Shown piece by piece: positions 36,874 to 49,797 of a stretch of 64,000 bases of DNA; within the stretch, counting starts at the first letter, position 1, and each line of letters begins with the position of its first letter. Below the pieces are notes generated by a model. The model saw only the letters and a program-made list of their open reading frames with translations. It was not told the origin of the DNA and made no database searches. The stretch is from the NCBI RefSeq assembly GCF_910592395.1, contig NC_088312.1:22887292-22951291 (forward strand). The letters are read 5' to 3'. This DNA is from Lineus longissimus. Its lineage: Eukaryota > Nemertea > Pilidiophora > Heteronemertea > Lineidae. A program made the position numbers and the translations under genes.

Positions 36874-37588
36874 TTTTAAATTCAACAACCATTCATTTGG
36901 CGGCCACTATCCCGACTGTGGTGTAGCACCCGACTATAACTGGCATGAAAAGGGGATACGCTGGTTATGGATGTCAGATCGTGGTTCCCTGACCTTTGCA
37001 AACAATTTCACTGGACGTAACCCACGCGGCGACACCAAGGACCGCTGGCTGATCTATTGATATGTTCGTATAGGGTGTCAAAGTCGGAGAGAAGAAGAGC
37101 CACTCGTCTCTTGTAGGGGGTCCATTTGGAAGTGTTTGCATTTGTTAGCCTATAAACACAAGATTTTAATCCTTCACTCTCGGGTTTGGCGGAGAGAACT
37201 AATCTTACAGAAGTCCCAGAACAATATCATATGTCTTTATGGCAATATTTATTACTGGGACCCAGTACAGTGACGTTCTATCCAATATTCTTTGAGGCTG
37301 TTGATGAGACTTCTTGTTTAAACAGTGCCATTCTGCCCCCTCTAAGGCATACATTGGCAGCTAATGAATTTACTGCCAAATGAACACAGTTGAACACAAT
37401 CTGAATAATTCAGTCTCGGTTTCACGGAAAAGAAGGCGACATGTTATTATTTGATTATGTATAATGATCATGATGATTAGGAGACCCTGTGTCGGTGTTT
37501 GATCCAACATACGGCGTTGATGTGATTGGAGATGGAAGTTTGCTATAGTGCCTTAAAAGGTAGGCTATAATAAAGTCAGCATTAGTAC
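36874..37588 (+). repeat. 0.7-kb direct repeat, copy 1
   Basis: Nearly identical to 37776-38486 in the same orientation, offset about 900 bp. It starts TTTTAAATTCAACAACC and ends near GCATTAGTACGC. Each copy holds the same short open frame ending in KDRWLIY. No clear LTR ends (TG..CA) or target duplication was found, so the repeat class is open. Confidence 0.8.
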
Positions 37589-37775
37589 GCTACCTGGTGC
37601 TATTCTGATGGACCATATTGCCAGGAAAACTTAAGTGGCAAGTCTCTATAGTCTTAATTCAAGTTGCGATTGTCCAAATGAAAGGTAAGTCTTGCTGAAA
37701 ATTTATTGGAAGGAAATCTTGATCTTGTCGTTCCTGAGTTTGACCTTTAACTTGATCTGCCTCATGATTTCATGA

Positions 37776-38486
37776 TTTTAAATTCAACAACCATTCATTT
37801 GGCGGCCACTATCCCGACTGTGGTGTAGCACCCGACTATAACTGGCATGAAAAGGGGATACGCTGGTTATGGATGTCATATCGTGGTTCCCTGACCTTTG
37901 CAAACAATTTCACTGGACGTAACCCACGCGGCGACACCAAGGACCGCTGGCTGATCTATTGATATGTTCGTATAGGGTGTCAAAGTCGGAGAGAAGAAGA
38001 GTCACTCGTCTCTTGTAGGGGGTCCATTTGGAAGTGTTTGCATTTGTTAGCCTATAAACACAAGATTTTAATCCTTCACTCTCGGGTTTGGCGGAGAGAA
38101 CTAATCTTACAGAAGTCCCAGAACAATATCATATGTCTTTATGGCAATATTTATTACTGGGACCCAGTACAGTGCCGTTCTATCCAATATTCTTTGAGGC
38201 TGTTGGAGAGGCTTCTTGTCTAAACAGTACCATTCTGCCCCCTCTAAGGCATACATTGGCAACTAATGAATTTACTGCGAAATGAACACAGTTGAACACA
38301 ATGTGAATAATTCGGTTTCACCGAAAAGAAGGCGACATGTTATTATTTGATTATGTATAATGATCATGATAATTAGGAGACCCTGTGTGGATGTTTGATC
38401 CAACATAGCCTACGTTGATGTGATTGGAGATGGAAGTTTGCCATAGTGCCTTAAAAGGTAGGCTATAATAAAGTCCGCATTAGTAT
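37776..38486 (+). repeat. 0.7-kb direct repeat, copy 2
   Basis: Second copy. It differs from copy 1 by a few substitutions and short indels; for example it lacks several bases after TTCGGTTTCACCG. The 187 bp between the copies does not match the sequence before copy 1, so this is not a simple tandem duplication of one larger unit. Confidence 0.8.
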
Positions 38487-39118
38487 GCGGGCGGGGACTA
38501 TTTCTTTATGGGGCCTTATGGTTCAGCGTCTCCAAGGAATTATATTTTTAGAGTCCAAGGGGGGGTTAGGGGGCCTTCCCCCCAATGTACTGGCTAAAAC
38601 CTGTCACTTTCAGAGAACGGGGGAGGGGGTTTGGGGGACTCATCCCCCAATGTACTGGCTAAATATGTCAGAAGGACGGGGTTGGGGGGGGGGTCTCCCC
38701 GATGTCAAACAGTTGTGTGAGTTCACTAGAGCTTGCTCTTTACATATTATCACTTTAGATTTCATGAAAATCTCCACTTATAAAAAAGTGAGAGCCAAAA
38801 AACTGGGGTCTGTATAGTCTTTGGTCTTTATAAGGGACCCTGCCTTACAAACTGGTCTTTGCTGAGGTTGTGACTCCTCGACCTGGCCAAAACAAAGACA
38901 GTTCATCTTCCCGGCTGTCACAGGTACAAAGTTCCAATGACCGTATCTCGACCTGTGCACCAAGAAGACAGTTCACCAATCACGTTTTGTCTTCAAGGGC
39001 CTCAACGGCGAATGTGGAAGAGGTGCGAGCTAGTTTATTGTAACTGAAAAAATAAAAATTGTGAAGGTCAAAAATTTTCAGAAATAAATCAAATTTTGGT
39101 GAAATAAAGGGTCTCAAA
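38487..39118. other. G-rich repeats upstream of NDUFB2
   Basis: 38550-38700 has several runs of four to eight G and a twice-repeated CCCCCCAATGTACTGGCTAAA-type segment. The NDUFB2 promoter probably lies in the remainder (38820-39118), but no core element is clear. Confidence 0.4.
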
Positions 39119-40250
39119 ATGCTTGGATTGGTTCGGCAGGCCATCCGAGTAGGAGCTCGAAATGTAAGGACTCCGCAGATCTCACAAGTACGACATGGAG
39201 GACAGTAAGTATAAGTATAAATGTTGATATTGTTTTTCTCAGAGGTTTCCATTTCCGGACAGGGTGTCTCAAAAAAAGCTTGTGCATTGCACTGCAAATG
39301 ACGACCAATGTTGAATTTGTCTCTTGCGGTTATCGTGATAATCTCAAGATGTATATGTGACTAGAAATAACACAAAACTAACCTGTTATTTTCCAATGGT
39401 CCTCATCTGTTGACTTTACATGTTCACATTACTCCGTCTACTCAATTAATTACTCAGAATACTCGTACAATGATGGTCATGGCAGTGACAGTGTTGTTAT
39501 TTCGGAGCGACTTGACAATTCACTGGCATTTCCCCCAAAAAGGTCATTAGCCTTGATTTGAATGACAAAATAAAGAGCATTTATCATGGGAGCTAAAAAG
39601 TACCAGTGAATTCTTCAGTCAGGCTGTTATTTCTGTTTGTGTTACAACTTTTTAAGGGAGAGCGGTGATTGGGATATAAAAAGTCTTCCTTAATCTTTTC
39701 CAGATGGTTTTACCGGCGTCTTGGTGACCCACCAGAAAGAAGTCGCATCATAATGGCGGAAGGAGTCATGGCATTTATGTGGTGGTGGGTCCTCTGGCAT
39801 TTGTGGACAGAACCAGAGCATATTACAGTAAGTTAGTTGGTCAAAAAGCACTTGTGACTTGAGGAGTGAGAGACCAGTCATGTATGAAAAATTAATCTTA
39901 ATAACTCTTGCTGTATTGAAGCTATGAAGATGGAATTCTGGCATGGTTGATCTGTGCCTTCAGAGTTGGTTGGTAGCAGTGCCTGCTGGGCCTAAAAGAT
40001 CCAAATACAGGGCTGATGCTTCCCACTACTCTATGACTGTGGTACACTCACACACACCCACCCTCTTTCCCTCTTTCCCTCAAAATTAGTCAAAACTGAT
40101 AAGATCACTTCAATATTTTAAGATCTGGTTAACACATCCACACATTCCATGGCAAGATCTCACTTCCTCTTCCAGGGACATTATGAATATCCAGATGTGA
40201 CCAAATGGACTGATGAAGAGTTAGGTATACCACCGGACGATGAAGATTAG
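39119..40250 (+). CDS. NDUFB2: NADH dehydrogenase 1 beta subcomplex subunit 2 (complex I)
   Basis: Accessory subunit of mitochondrial complex I in the inner membrane. Three exons: 39119-39204, 39704-39827, 40176-40250, with GT/AG borders and consistent phases, giving 94 aa. Exon 1 encodes a basic amphipathic presequence-like N-terminus (MLGLVRQAIRVGARNVRT). Exon 2 holds the single Trp-rich membrane segment (MAFMWWWVLWHLW). Exon 3 gives the family's strongly conserved ending, YPDVTKWTDEELGIPPDDED. The length is close to the human precursor (105 aa). The start is the first in-frame ATG, preceded by AT-rich leader. Confidence 0.95.
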
Positions 40251-40648
40251 CTCTAGTCTTGTGCTGTAAATAGAACTGTGGACTGATCATAGCTGTGTAC
40301 ATAGAGACACTTTGTTTGATGAACAGGAATACCTTAGAAGCAAGGTTTCAGAGGAATTGGAATGTTGGACTAACTATGCTAACTGTCATCTGAAGGTTGT
40401 GGAGATTCTTTTTGTCACTGGTCATCTTGTCGGGTCCTGGCAGACACACTACACCCTTCCTATTGCTGGGAGTACTTAGTGTAGGTATGTGCCATGTCTT
40501 GGGGCCCACAAGGGAACACAGCAAATAGAATGTCCAGCTTGTATGAGAGGTGACTACATGTAAATGATGTCCAATTCATCTTGATGTTGATGAAATATTA
40601 AGAAGCATTGTACTTTTGACTTAGGGTAAACTCTGCATCGAATGGAGT

Positions 40649-40654
40649 AATAAA
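40649..40654 (+). promoter_or_regulatory. candidate poly(A) signal of NDUFB2
   Basis: AATAAA about 400 bp past the stop, followed by a T-rich stretch. Confidence 0.6.
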
Positions 40655-41995
40655 TTTTTGTTATGAAATATTTCGTCTCGTTCTATTCCTTGATAAGGTC
40701 TATTTGGTTTGGACCTTGACATGTACAGGGAGTTTTATCAGCATATCACGATCAGTGGTATGTGGGAAAGTTGCATCTGGCAGTATCATTCAGACTGTCG
40801 TATACTGTCGGCTTTACATTGTCATTGTGGTGGTGTCGACTCTTTGCACTTCTGGAGACATCATTCAGGCACAAGGGAATGTTGCCATGGTCAATGCTGT
40901 ATAGGTTGTGACACAGCAGATGGTGACTTGCTGGAAACCGGCAGCATCTTTACATGTACTTTTTCTTGTCCTTTCATGCCCTTTGAAGTGATCGTGACTT
41001 CATTCAGCATGTTGATATAATCATCTTGATCAGGCCAGAGTTGTGGGACAGTAGACCATCATCTTTATCTGATTGTGACTGTCTCCAATGTGATCACAAA
41101 TTGCAGACATCTGATTGTGGCGATGATGATTTTGAATCGGGGCGGGGGGGGGGGGCACTTCAACAGCAGGTTTAAGACTGGAAACAACTGAATCCTTGGG
41201 ATTGGTGAACCAAACAAGTGGGACATCGAATCAAGGATGTGACCAGTACAATGCACTCCAAGAACCTCGAGACAGTTGTGTACAATATAACAGATATTTA
41301 TATTTTAAGTTCAGTCACATGTAGCAGCACAAGTACATGAATCTTGAAAGATTGCCCAGTTCTTGATTGGAACTGGGAAGATGAAAGAAACACATCTATC
41401 TGGAATAAGTAAAGCACTAAACGTCTAGAATAAATGATTATTAGATGAACAACATCATAACATGTATATAAGAATTTGCCTCTTCAGATCAGCAAACTCA
41501 GCGGTGGAGAGGCTGACCTTCAAAGTTATGGGGTCAAACACTAATAAAAACGACTCATTTTTTTCAACAATGTCTGAGCCCGTACCTCAACAAAGTTAGG
41601 CCACCTCAGGGCCAGGTGCACTGATCAAGAAAGAGGCAATTGAAAATGCGGCTTGAAAATACTCTTAAATCCCCAAACTGATCGCCTTCTGTAATTTTGT
41701 AATTTCGATTCAGATATCTAAAAAGATTACAGGGATATGCGTCTGAACTTTCCAAAACCATATGAAGCACTACAATAGGTACAAGAAGTAATCTTGTCAT
41801 ATATGATTTGTATATCCCATCGAAAAGGCAATATTCAGAGTTGCAATACTTGTGAGCCTCAAAGCACTTCAGAGAAATAATCATATGAATCATTAATGCA
41901 CTGTTTTGTCCATCCACATGTTCATGTCCCAGGCAAAGTTAGTGACAGTGTCTCTAGCACTAAATACATTCACATTGCTTTATTGCCTCGCCGCG
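40655..41995. other. intergenic between convergent NDUFB2 and CDC37
   Basis: Contains the CDC37 3' UTR. A G homopolymer-like tract (GGGGCGGGGGGGGGGGG) occurs at about 41140-41156. No gene is supported. Confidence 0.4.
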
Positions 41996-44900
41996 CTATT
42001 CCACTTCCTCAAAGTCCTCCTCCGCCAGATCCTGTCCTCCCTCCGCTCCCTTAGCCGTACCAACAATGGTTTCCTTTGTCTGCGCATCCGGGACCCACAA
42101 ACCAGAATCAACGCATCGCTTCATGTGATATCGGGCATCCTCTTCAGGCATGCTGGCTATCGTCTCTTTCAGCCGCTCAATGTTCTGCGATTCAAAACAT
42201 TTCTGCAACACCTGCAAGATATGATGAATAAGTACTAAGACAACTGGTATTAATTTCAAAAGAGGAGCAGTTGTGAAGGTCACCGCTGTGGGTGTTGTAC
42301 AATCTCCCGTAGTGAATGGGCTCAGTCACTATGGGAGACACACAGCATCCCGGGACCCCCCTCCCTCTCCCGTCACAGACGTCAGGCTGGATAGGTCACT
42401 CCCCAATGAGGACATTTCCTTCTGAGACATCATCAGCTGCACAACAACAAGAACATCCAACACAAAAATAACAATTTGGGAGAAATAAATTGCGAGAAAT
42501 TTCATTTATGTCCTTGAATTCATTATCAAGATCCTGTAGTATGTCATGTGAGAAGATTCAGTTTTATTGCAAAAATCATGACCAACACAGGAGACAAATT
42601 ACATTTGCTTGGAAGACCTAAAGTTGATGACGCGGCTTTTGAATGCCAACTCAAAAAAATGGTGTACCTACTTCAGGCAAGGACTCAAACACTTCAGCTG
42701 GATCCAAGCCACCGGGACCAATTCTTGCTTGTTTTTCCTCCTGAAACAAGACATGACATGTTCATAACAAATAGGGTTTATTAAATAGAATATCACGATG
42801 AAGGGGAGGTGTTTTTCATACAGAGAGAGTGACACACCAACCCAACCACATTGAGTTGAACTCGGGAGTTGTTTTGAATCTGCGACTTAAAAAATATGGA
42901 TGCACTTAACCGACAAGAGCTGCCCATTAAATCACACCTTTCAAATCCTTGGTAACTGAACAATAGCATTTAAATCCTACAAGGCAGTTCCCCTAGCATT
43001 AAGTACAGATGAATACATCAAACACGCAAGCAGGAATATATACTTTACCTCCTCAATTTCTTTCATAGCATCAGCAATTTTCTCTTTGGCTCGTCTTTCA
43101 ACTCTGTCTTTGAATGCGTTTAATTCATCATTAAATGCTGCGGAATATTGTTGATCCTTATCGGCTAACTTTATTCTGGAAAAGAACGGCCGCACACAAT
43201 CTCGCGGGTCGACATTCATACTCTCAGCCAGCTGTAGAATAAACTGCATCACGATCGTCTGGTGGGCGACGTGCGTCATCAGGTCATGTTTCTAGAAGAA
43301 AAAAAGATGATTGTTAAAGCAAAGGATGCCGGGAGACACTGAGTTCGGACCAAACCGCCTCCCGGAGAAATTGCCACCTGTCCTTTAAGAAGTAGGCAGC
43401 ATCTTTACTAATTGACATCCAGTGGAACCTCCCTCAGTGGACACCTCTCTATTAGGACACCCTCTCTTAGTGCACTGCAATTGAATTTGACCTCTGTAAT
43501 CAGTACACCTCTGAATTAAGGACACCAATTGTCCGTTGTGAGGGTGTCCTTAATAGAAAAGTTCTGTTCCACTTTAAAAGGACACTGGATTTTGAACATC
43601 TGTCATATGCCCTCTGCAACCAGGACACCTCTCTAGGACGGCTCCTATTGTGTCCTTATTTGAGAGGTGATTCAGCAATTTTGATAATGAAACTGTGGTG
43701 CCCCTACCTGTTCCATCTCCAAGTTAATGCACCAAATCACCAAGTGATTGGCCGTCTCGTCGCACGTTAGGTGGGTGTTTGCCATCAAGTAATCCTGACT
43801 ATCCTCATATTTCCGCATCATACCGTATTTCTCAATTTCTTTTTTGTGTTGTTTGACAAAGTCTTGCTGAAAAAGAAAGGACGAAGAGAGTTCAAACACA
43901 AGCAACACAAAATGTTCACACTTGTTTTGCTGAGGACTACTGTGAATAAACTCATAGGGGATTATAGGCAGAGGCTAGGGGGCAAATTCGTGGTGTCATC
44001 ACTGGACCCCGAAAAACAAACTTTGTTTCATTTACATGAAAAAACTCACTAATTTTGTGGCCTTTTCTTCCTCTGTTAAATCTGATTTTCTGAATTCTTT
44101 TGGCTTGTTGATAATCTGAAAAGGCAATGCAAAGATGTCAGCAGAAGTGCATAAAACTGGATTGTAAACAATCAATATTTTTGGATATCGACTGCAATAA
44201 AATCTCTTGGCTGCAGTTACCTGTGATAAAAGCTCAAGATCAAAGTGACGGAATGCAGAGAGCAGTGATGTTCTTACTAATATGATGGATCACTTGTTAC
44301 GAGCTATAAGACATTACATCACAACTGCCAGTAGTAGCTTGAGGGATGCTCATCTAATGACGTCATCGTGGCAACACTTACCGTTCTTGATTTCCCTTCA
44401 TGGCAGAGTGTGTCAACATTCTGTGGTGCCATCTGAAAAGGAAAGTTACGAAGTAGAAGTAAGGCACAATTTCCTTCCTCACAGCCAAAAGCAACTTCTT
44501 GAAATCACATTTCATCCAATAAACTCACGACGAATCTATTTCAAATAGATATGGGCAGAGTTGAAGGTGGCCAGCCCTCCGGTGAGGCAGATGATGGTAT
44601 ATCATCACTTACCCGTTCCTCCCTCTCCAGCTCAGCCTCCTTCTTCCTCCACTCAGCCTCTTGTTCCAGCAGTTTTTCTTTTTCAAGCGTCAATTTTTCA
44701 AGTTGCTCTGTTGGAACCTGTTAAGAAATATTTGTAAGTTGAATGATAGGCAGGAGGCAGGGGTCCAATTGGTCGCCTCCAGGGAACTGAACCCCAAATT
44801 CTGCTTCCAAAAATACCTGAATTTGTTTATCCTAATTTGACTACATTCTTCAATGATCCCGCTACCACTATCAGATTGATATCAGAGCTGATGAGAAGCC

Positions 44901-46091
44901 AAAAACACAAAAAGCCGACCCCATTGTGTTCAGCCAAAACAGAGCTCCAAAACTGAGAGCGCCGATATGGAAAAAGGCGAATCATCAATCATACTCACAT
45001 CACTTTCGGCTAGCTTTTTCTTGTTGGCATTGAATTTTCGTTGGTGGCTGGAAACAAGAATATATGATTTTACAAACGTTTTCCTTGCCACATGGGACTG
45101 GGAGGGGGAGCGAAATTAGGGAACAAGTGTCAGCATACTCCAAAGATGGAAAACTTAGGTCAGGCTACTCACTCCTGATATCCAGTTTCAAACTCTTCCC
45201 TCTTCTTTTTGCGTTCGTCCATACGTTCAACACGAGCCTGGTGGCGCCATCTGAACAAGCTGCCTGTGTCAATATTAGGGTGGGTGTCATCTTCATCATC
45301 AGATACCTACCAAATAATGAAAATAAAAGACAATGTGCAGTTGAAATTAATGCAAACGAGCTGGAGAGGTCAATTGGTGCCAACTCTCAGGTCACTGAGT
45401 AAAGGGGTCTGTCCGGTCCCTGAATTCCACAGTCAGCTTGAGACTCCAGGACAGGAGGTAGATATCTTTGCCCAAGGCATTTTGGGAGCACAGCATTCAG
45501 CAAAGTGTGCAACGTCGCAATGTACTTAACCCCCAGGATGTCCCTGAAGTTACGTCACATCATGATGATATCGCTGACATATATAAGTATCAAAATTGAT
45601 GTCACGAATGTCATCACGATTAGAGAATAGAAATGTTCTTGCGTTGTGACGTCAAACTCTCAAAGTCAAAGGTAAACCAAAAGTTCCTAATCAATGAATC
45701 ATCAATGCTGATCAAATCAATACTGTTTGAGTTCATCATCAAAAACTACCACAAGCCAGGTCTGGATCAAAGATGCCCAACACTACATAACAATTTGGAA
45801 CCGACGACCAAGAAATGATGAAGTCACAGAAAGATCCAGAAAACACATACATTTGTGTAGGCTACATATCAATGTACACAAAAGCACGCGAAGTCGGACA
45901 AAATGGAGAATTTTGCACTCGAGAAAAGTGATAATACTCCGATCGTGTAGCAAAAAATACCAAAATAACTAGCTGTTCGGAAAGATCACTACTTTACCAA
46001 AACAAAAACGTAATTTGAGACTGAATTTATTGATGGATCATTGTATAAATACCTCGATATTATCCCACTTGCTGTAATCCAAACGCGACAT
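41996..46091 (-). CDS. CDC37: Hsp90 co-chaperone Cdc37
   Basis: Cytosolic co-chaperone that loads protein kinases onto Hsp90. Ten exons: 46091-46053, 45306-45173, 45047-44999, 44717-44613, 44432-44382, 44115-44050, 43866-43708, 43291-43049, 42740-42672, 42211-41996. All have GT/AG borders and matching phases, and the total of 1,131 nt gives 376 aa (human 378). The N-terminus [20 protein letters not shown] contains the CK2-site serine (Ser15 here, Ser13 in human) in its usual acidic context, then [21 protein letters not shown] long charged coiled-coil follows in exons 2-5. The Hsp90-binding middle domain includes [19 protein letters not shown] and [13 protein letters not shown]. The C-terminal domain has KYHM-like [16 protein letters not shown]. 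The gene appears complete and intact. Confidence 0.97.
43430..43670. repeat. putative MITE or dispersed repeat in CDC37 intron 7
   Basis: Contains several copies of GGACACCTCTCTATTA or close variants in both orientations, starting CAGTGGAACCTCCCT and ending near GTCCTTATTTGAGAGG. I recall similar dispersed repeats in marine invertebrate introns. The ends are not defined by a target duplication. Confidence 0.5.
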
Positions 46092-47065
46092 TTTGCCGGA
46101 AGTTCTGGTCGGTCTTGCTCAATTCTGGTTCCGGTCGAGATTTCTGCGCTGCGAAAGAAAATTAACCCATTCACACCCCTTGGCAGTCATCCTGTCCTTT
46201 GGGTCATCCTAAACAGCGCCCACCAGCGTCCACCAGGTTTTAAAGCAAGTTAAATGTCATCAAAATAAAATCTAATGGTCATAAAAGATCAGGCCATCTA
46301 TCTAGACTGTCCGTCTGCAATGTTTTTAATGATCTTTGATCACAATCACTAACAGAGACATGTCACAACGGTGCAGGGCCATCTCGGTCTAACGCCAACT
46401 CGGCCTAACGCCAACTCGGCCTACCAACTCGGCCTCGGCCCGGACCAACTCGGCCTGGGTAAAAAACCAACTCGGCCTGGGTTATACATTTTTGTTTTTT
46501 TGGTTTAATTTCTTCTTATATGTGAATATCAGAGTTGCACTCGTTTAGTTGGTATACCATCATAGTCTACATTTCCTGTAAATCTGAAGATAATTCATTG
46601 GGCGATACAGGAGAAAATTGAAGGTTTTTCTGCTAATTTCAGAAGGGCCGGGCCGAGTTCGCCGGGGAACGACCTCTCCTGTTAAATGCAGTTCACGACC
46701 AAGATATAGACTAGGCATGAGGAGCACTGGAAGTAGGCTACCTGGAGTGGGCAGGCATAAAAACTTAGCACGCTTAGTGCTGATGTCATGAGGGACATCC
46801 CAACCAATAATTTCGCTTTTGCTTGCTGGTGACATGATATGGGCAGTCCCTCGACTGCAGGTGTCACTAGATAAGAGACCAGGCCATTTGTGTTGAGGTA
46901 GCTTGTAGCACCAGAGTCTCCAATATATGAGACACAACAGAATACAAGAGAGAACAAACATAGCGTAAATGTCCCCTGTCGTCATATGGGCATGGGTACT
47001 CAATGACACTGTCGAAAATGTGTTACCAGAATCTCTTGTTCTTGAAATCATAGAGCACAATGCGA
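46092..47065. other. CDC37 upstream region and short tandem repeat
   Basis: The CDC37 promoter presumably lies just above 46091. 46385-46478 is a degenerate tandem repeat of CCAACTCGGCCTAACG type. The 170-aa minus-strand frame at 46560-47072 shows no recognisable domain. Confidence 0.4.
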
Positions 47066-47760
47066 TTTTCATGATTTTCAGAAAGCGCCCCCTATGGGCT
47101 AGAAAAATGGTTGAAACTAAAAACTCACGTGATATACTGTGTACCTTTGTTAGCTTATTCTACCATAAAAATTTGGTAAAGATCGGATGAATATTAAGCG
47201 AGTTCTAACACTTTATGTGTTTTTGGTTTTGGCCCCCTGGTGGCCAAGTCGAGAATCAAACTCGGCCGATTTTACATCGCGACACACCTTTGGCCTGTCC
47301 TCTATCAGCACACCAAATTTCAAGCCAAAATATTTTGTCGTTCAGAAGTTACAGAGCGGAAGGGGATTTTCATGATTTTTTAGAAAGCGCCCCCTATGGG
47401 CCAGAAAATGGCTGAAAATAAAAACTCGGGTGATATATCGTGTACCTTTGCTAGCTTAGTCTACCATAAAAATTTGGTAAAGATCGGATGAATATTAAGC
47501 GAGTTCTAACACTTTATGTGTTTTTGGTTTTGGCCCCCTGGTGGCCAAGTCAAGAATCAAACTCGGCCGATTTTACATCGCGACACACCTTTGGCCCGCC
47601 CTCTATCAGCACACCAAATTTCAATCCAAAATATTGTGTCGTTCAGAAGTTACAGAGCGGAAGGGAACACTAGCGGCGAGCGGCGAGCGGCGAGCGGCAT
47701 TGCAGACGGACGGGCGGTATTTCCATATCCCCCTCCGAGGGCTCCGGGGGACAAAAAACT
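47066..47760. repeat. tandem dimer of a 301-bp unit with hairpin 3' end
   Basis: Two units (about 47066-47366 and 47367-47666) share AGCGCCCCCTATGGGC, ATGAATATTAAGCGAG, GGCCCCCTGGTGGCCAAG and CGTTCAGAAGTTACAGAGCG. After the second unit come (GCGGCGA)n, then a CCCCCTCCGAGGGCTCCGGGGG-like hairpin and an A run (ACAAAAAAC). The layout resembles a non-autonomous mobile repeat. The frames translating it (62-95 aa) occur in parallel in both units and are not genes. Confidence 0.75.
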
Positions 47761-48039
47761 GATTCATGCTTCAGAAAAAGTTTTTTATTTGCGTTTTATT
47801 TAATGAAGGCTTACAATACTTGATACAAGAAGTACATGTTACCAATTTGGCCTTTGGAGAAGAGCATGCTTACATGTATGCCAAAGACTTCTCACATCAT
47901 GACACAACTCTTTCTGTGAAAGGATATACTGAACAGAACAGCCATCAATGTTTTCTGTTGAACTCTTGCATATATTTGCACACAGGTTCTTCTTGTGATG
48001 ACATATTGGCTGTCCAAGTCTCAAGAGACATCACAGCTT

Positions 48040-48728
48040 AACACTGGGTCAACACCACAACTAGCAATGAATTCTTGTTCCCAACACTGGGTCAACACCA
48101 CAACTAGCAATGAATTCATGTTCCCAACACTGGGTCAACACCACAACTAGCAATGAATTCATGTTCCTAACACTGGGTCAACACCACAACTAGCAATGAA
48201 ATCATGTTCCTAACACTGGGTCAACACCACAACTAGCAATGAATTCATGTTCCTAACACTGGGTCAACACCACAACTAGCAATGAATTCATGTTCCTAAC
48301 ACTGGGTCAACACCACAACTAGCAATGAATTCTTGTTCCCAACACTGGGTCAACACCCCAACTAGCAATGAATTCTTGTTCCTAACACTGGGTCAACACC
48401 CCAACTAGCAATGAATTCTTGTTCCTAACACTGGGTCAACACCCCAACTAGCAATGAATTCTTGTTCCCAACACTGGGTCAACACCCCAACTAGCAATGA
48501 ATTCTTGTTCCTAACACTGGGTCAACACCCCAACTAGCAATGAATTCTTGTTCCTAACACTGGGTCAACACCCCAACTAGCAATGAATTCTTGTTCCTAA
48601 CACTGGGTCAACACCCCAACTAGCAATGAATTCTTGTTCCTAACACTGGGTCAACACCCCAACTAGCAATGAATTCTTGTTCCTAACACTGGGTCAACAC
48701 CACAACTAGCAATGAATTCATGTTCCTT
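48040..48728. repeat. 43-bp satellite-like tandem repeat, 16 units
   Basis: Sixteen head-to-tail copies of a 43-bp unit starting AACACTGGGTCAACACC and containing ACTAGCAATGAATTC. Variants cluster: early and last copies have CACCACAAC, the middle block has CACCCCAAC, and ATTCTTG alternates with ATTCATG. The 48729-49050 stretch that follows has no feature. Confidence 0.95.
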
Positions 48729-49054
48729 TTATTAGTTCCCTCACTACCCCGAACAAATCTTCATACTACAACAGAGTTATATCTAAAACAACATTAACAT
48801 TCACTCTAACAACAATCAAGGAAGTTTGGCCACTCTATCACACACTCTTCAATAATGCCTCACACATTCACAAGTTTGCAAAACATGAATAATAATATAT
48901 TCGCTATTGCTCCAAGGACATAATATGATATAGACCGGATAAAGTTTGCGACTCTTTAGCCTCATGATTTGGTAGGCAGAGACGAACAACAAAGTTATAA
49001 AATTCCAATTCTAATGCATCAACCATTAACTTATGGCAGCAAACACAGCATTAA

Positions 49055-49388
49055 AGGGAACTGGAACCGCCGAGCGATTTATTCAACTTTTCGACTTTCA
49101 CCACCCGGGAAGTCAAACTTCCAACTTCCTATTCGAGTTCAGATTTGTAGCTCCACCCCCAGTGCCCGAGCATGCGCAGTTCAATTTGTTATTATTGAGA
49201 GTCATGTGAGAATCACGTGAGTCATGCGATCTTTCATTCATGAGTTTTCGTAGTAAATTCCATAGTAGTGACGTCACTCAATGATTGACAGCTAGGTGCC
49301 ATGTTTCATTCATGCCTCGTTCTGATCACCCGATACGCGGGAAATGAAAACGAGGTCATACGAACTGGCTTGGCGGTTTCAGTTCCCT
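49055..49388. mobile_element. 334-bp MITE with TTAA target duplication
   Basis: TTAA at 49051-49054 and 49389-49392 flank inverted ends AGGGAACTGGAACCGCC and GGCGGTTTCAGTTCCCT (one mismatch in 17). It is non-coding. TTAA duplications are typical of piggyBac and Kolobok; the AGGG ends lean toward Kolobok, but the autonomous partner is not in this window. Confidence 0.8.
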
Positions 49389-49392
49389 TTAA

Positions 49393-49797
49393 GTCAACTG
49401 GATAACTAAAATGAGTAAATTCGTTAAGTTCTGGTTTACAAATACGACCCGATTCACATCATAACTTGGTGAGATAAATGCCTTAATAATACATCCAAAC
49501 AAATCTGTGGAGGCACCTCACTGAATGTAACTACAAGCAGATATGAATATACAAACACAATTACAAAGACTCATATGTGTTGTCATAAAAACAAAAAAAC
49601 AGATTCACACCTTCCTTCATTTGTAAAATAATGCTACTTTTCAAAGTGCATGCATGGCTTTTCTGAAAACTTTGCATCTCACAAAGTACATGTCAGATGT
49701 ACACTCACTGGCTTGTTTGTACATTGTCCTCAACTATCTTGACATGTACCAATGATTCTTTCACGCTTCTATCTTTGTCTCACATTTGACAACATTG
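49393..49797. other. 3' region of NDC80
   Basis: AT-rich sequence downstream of the NDC80 stop codon, probably including its 3' UTR. No separate feature is seen. Confidence 0.4.

Noticed and set aside
37000-38490. Direct repeats as LTRs of a retrotransposon
   Set aside because: Only 187 bp separates the copies, there are no TG..CA ends, primer-binding site, polypurine tract or gag/pol frame.
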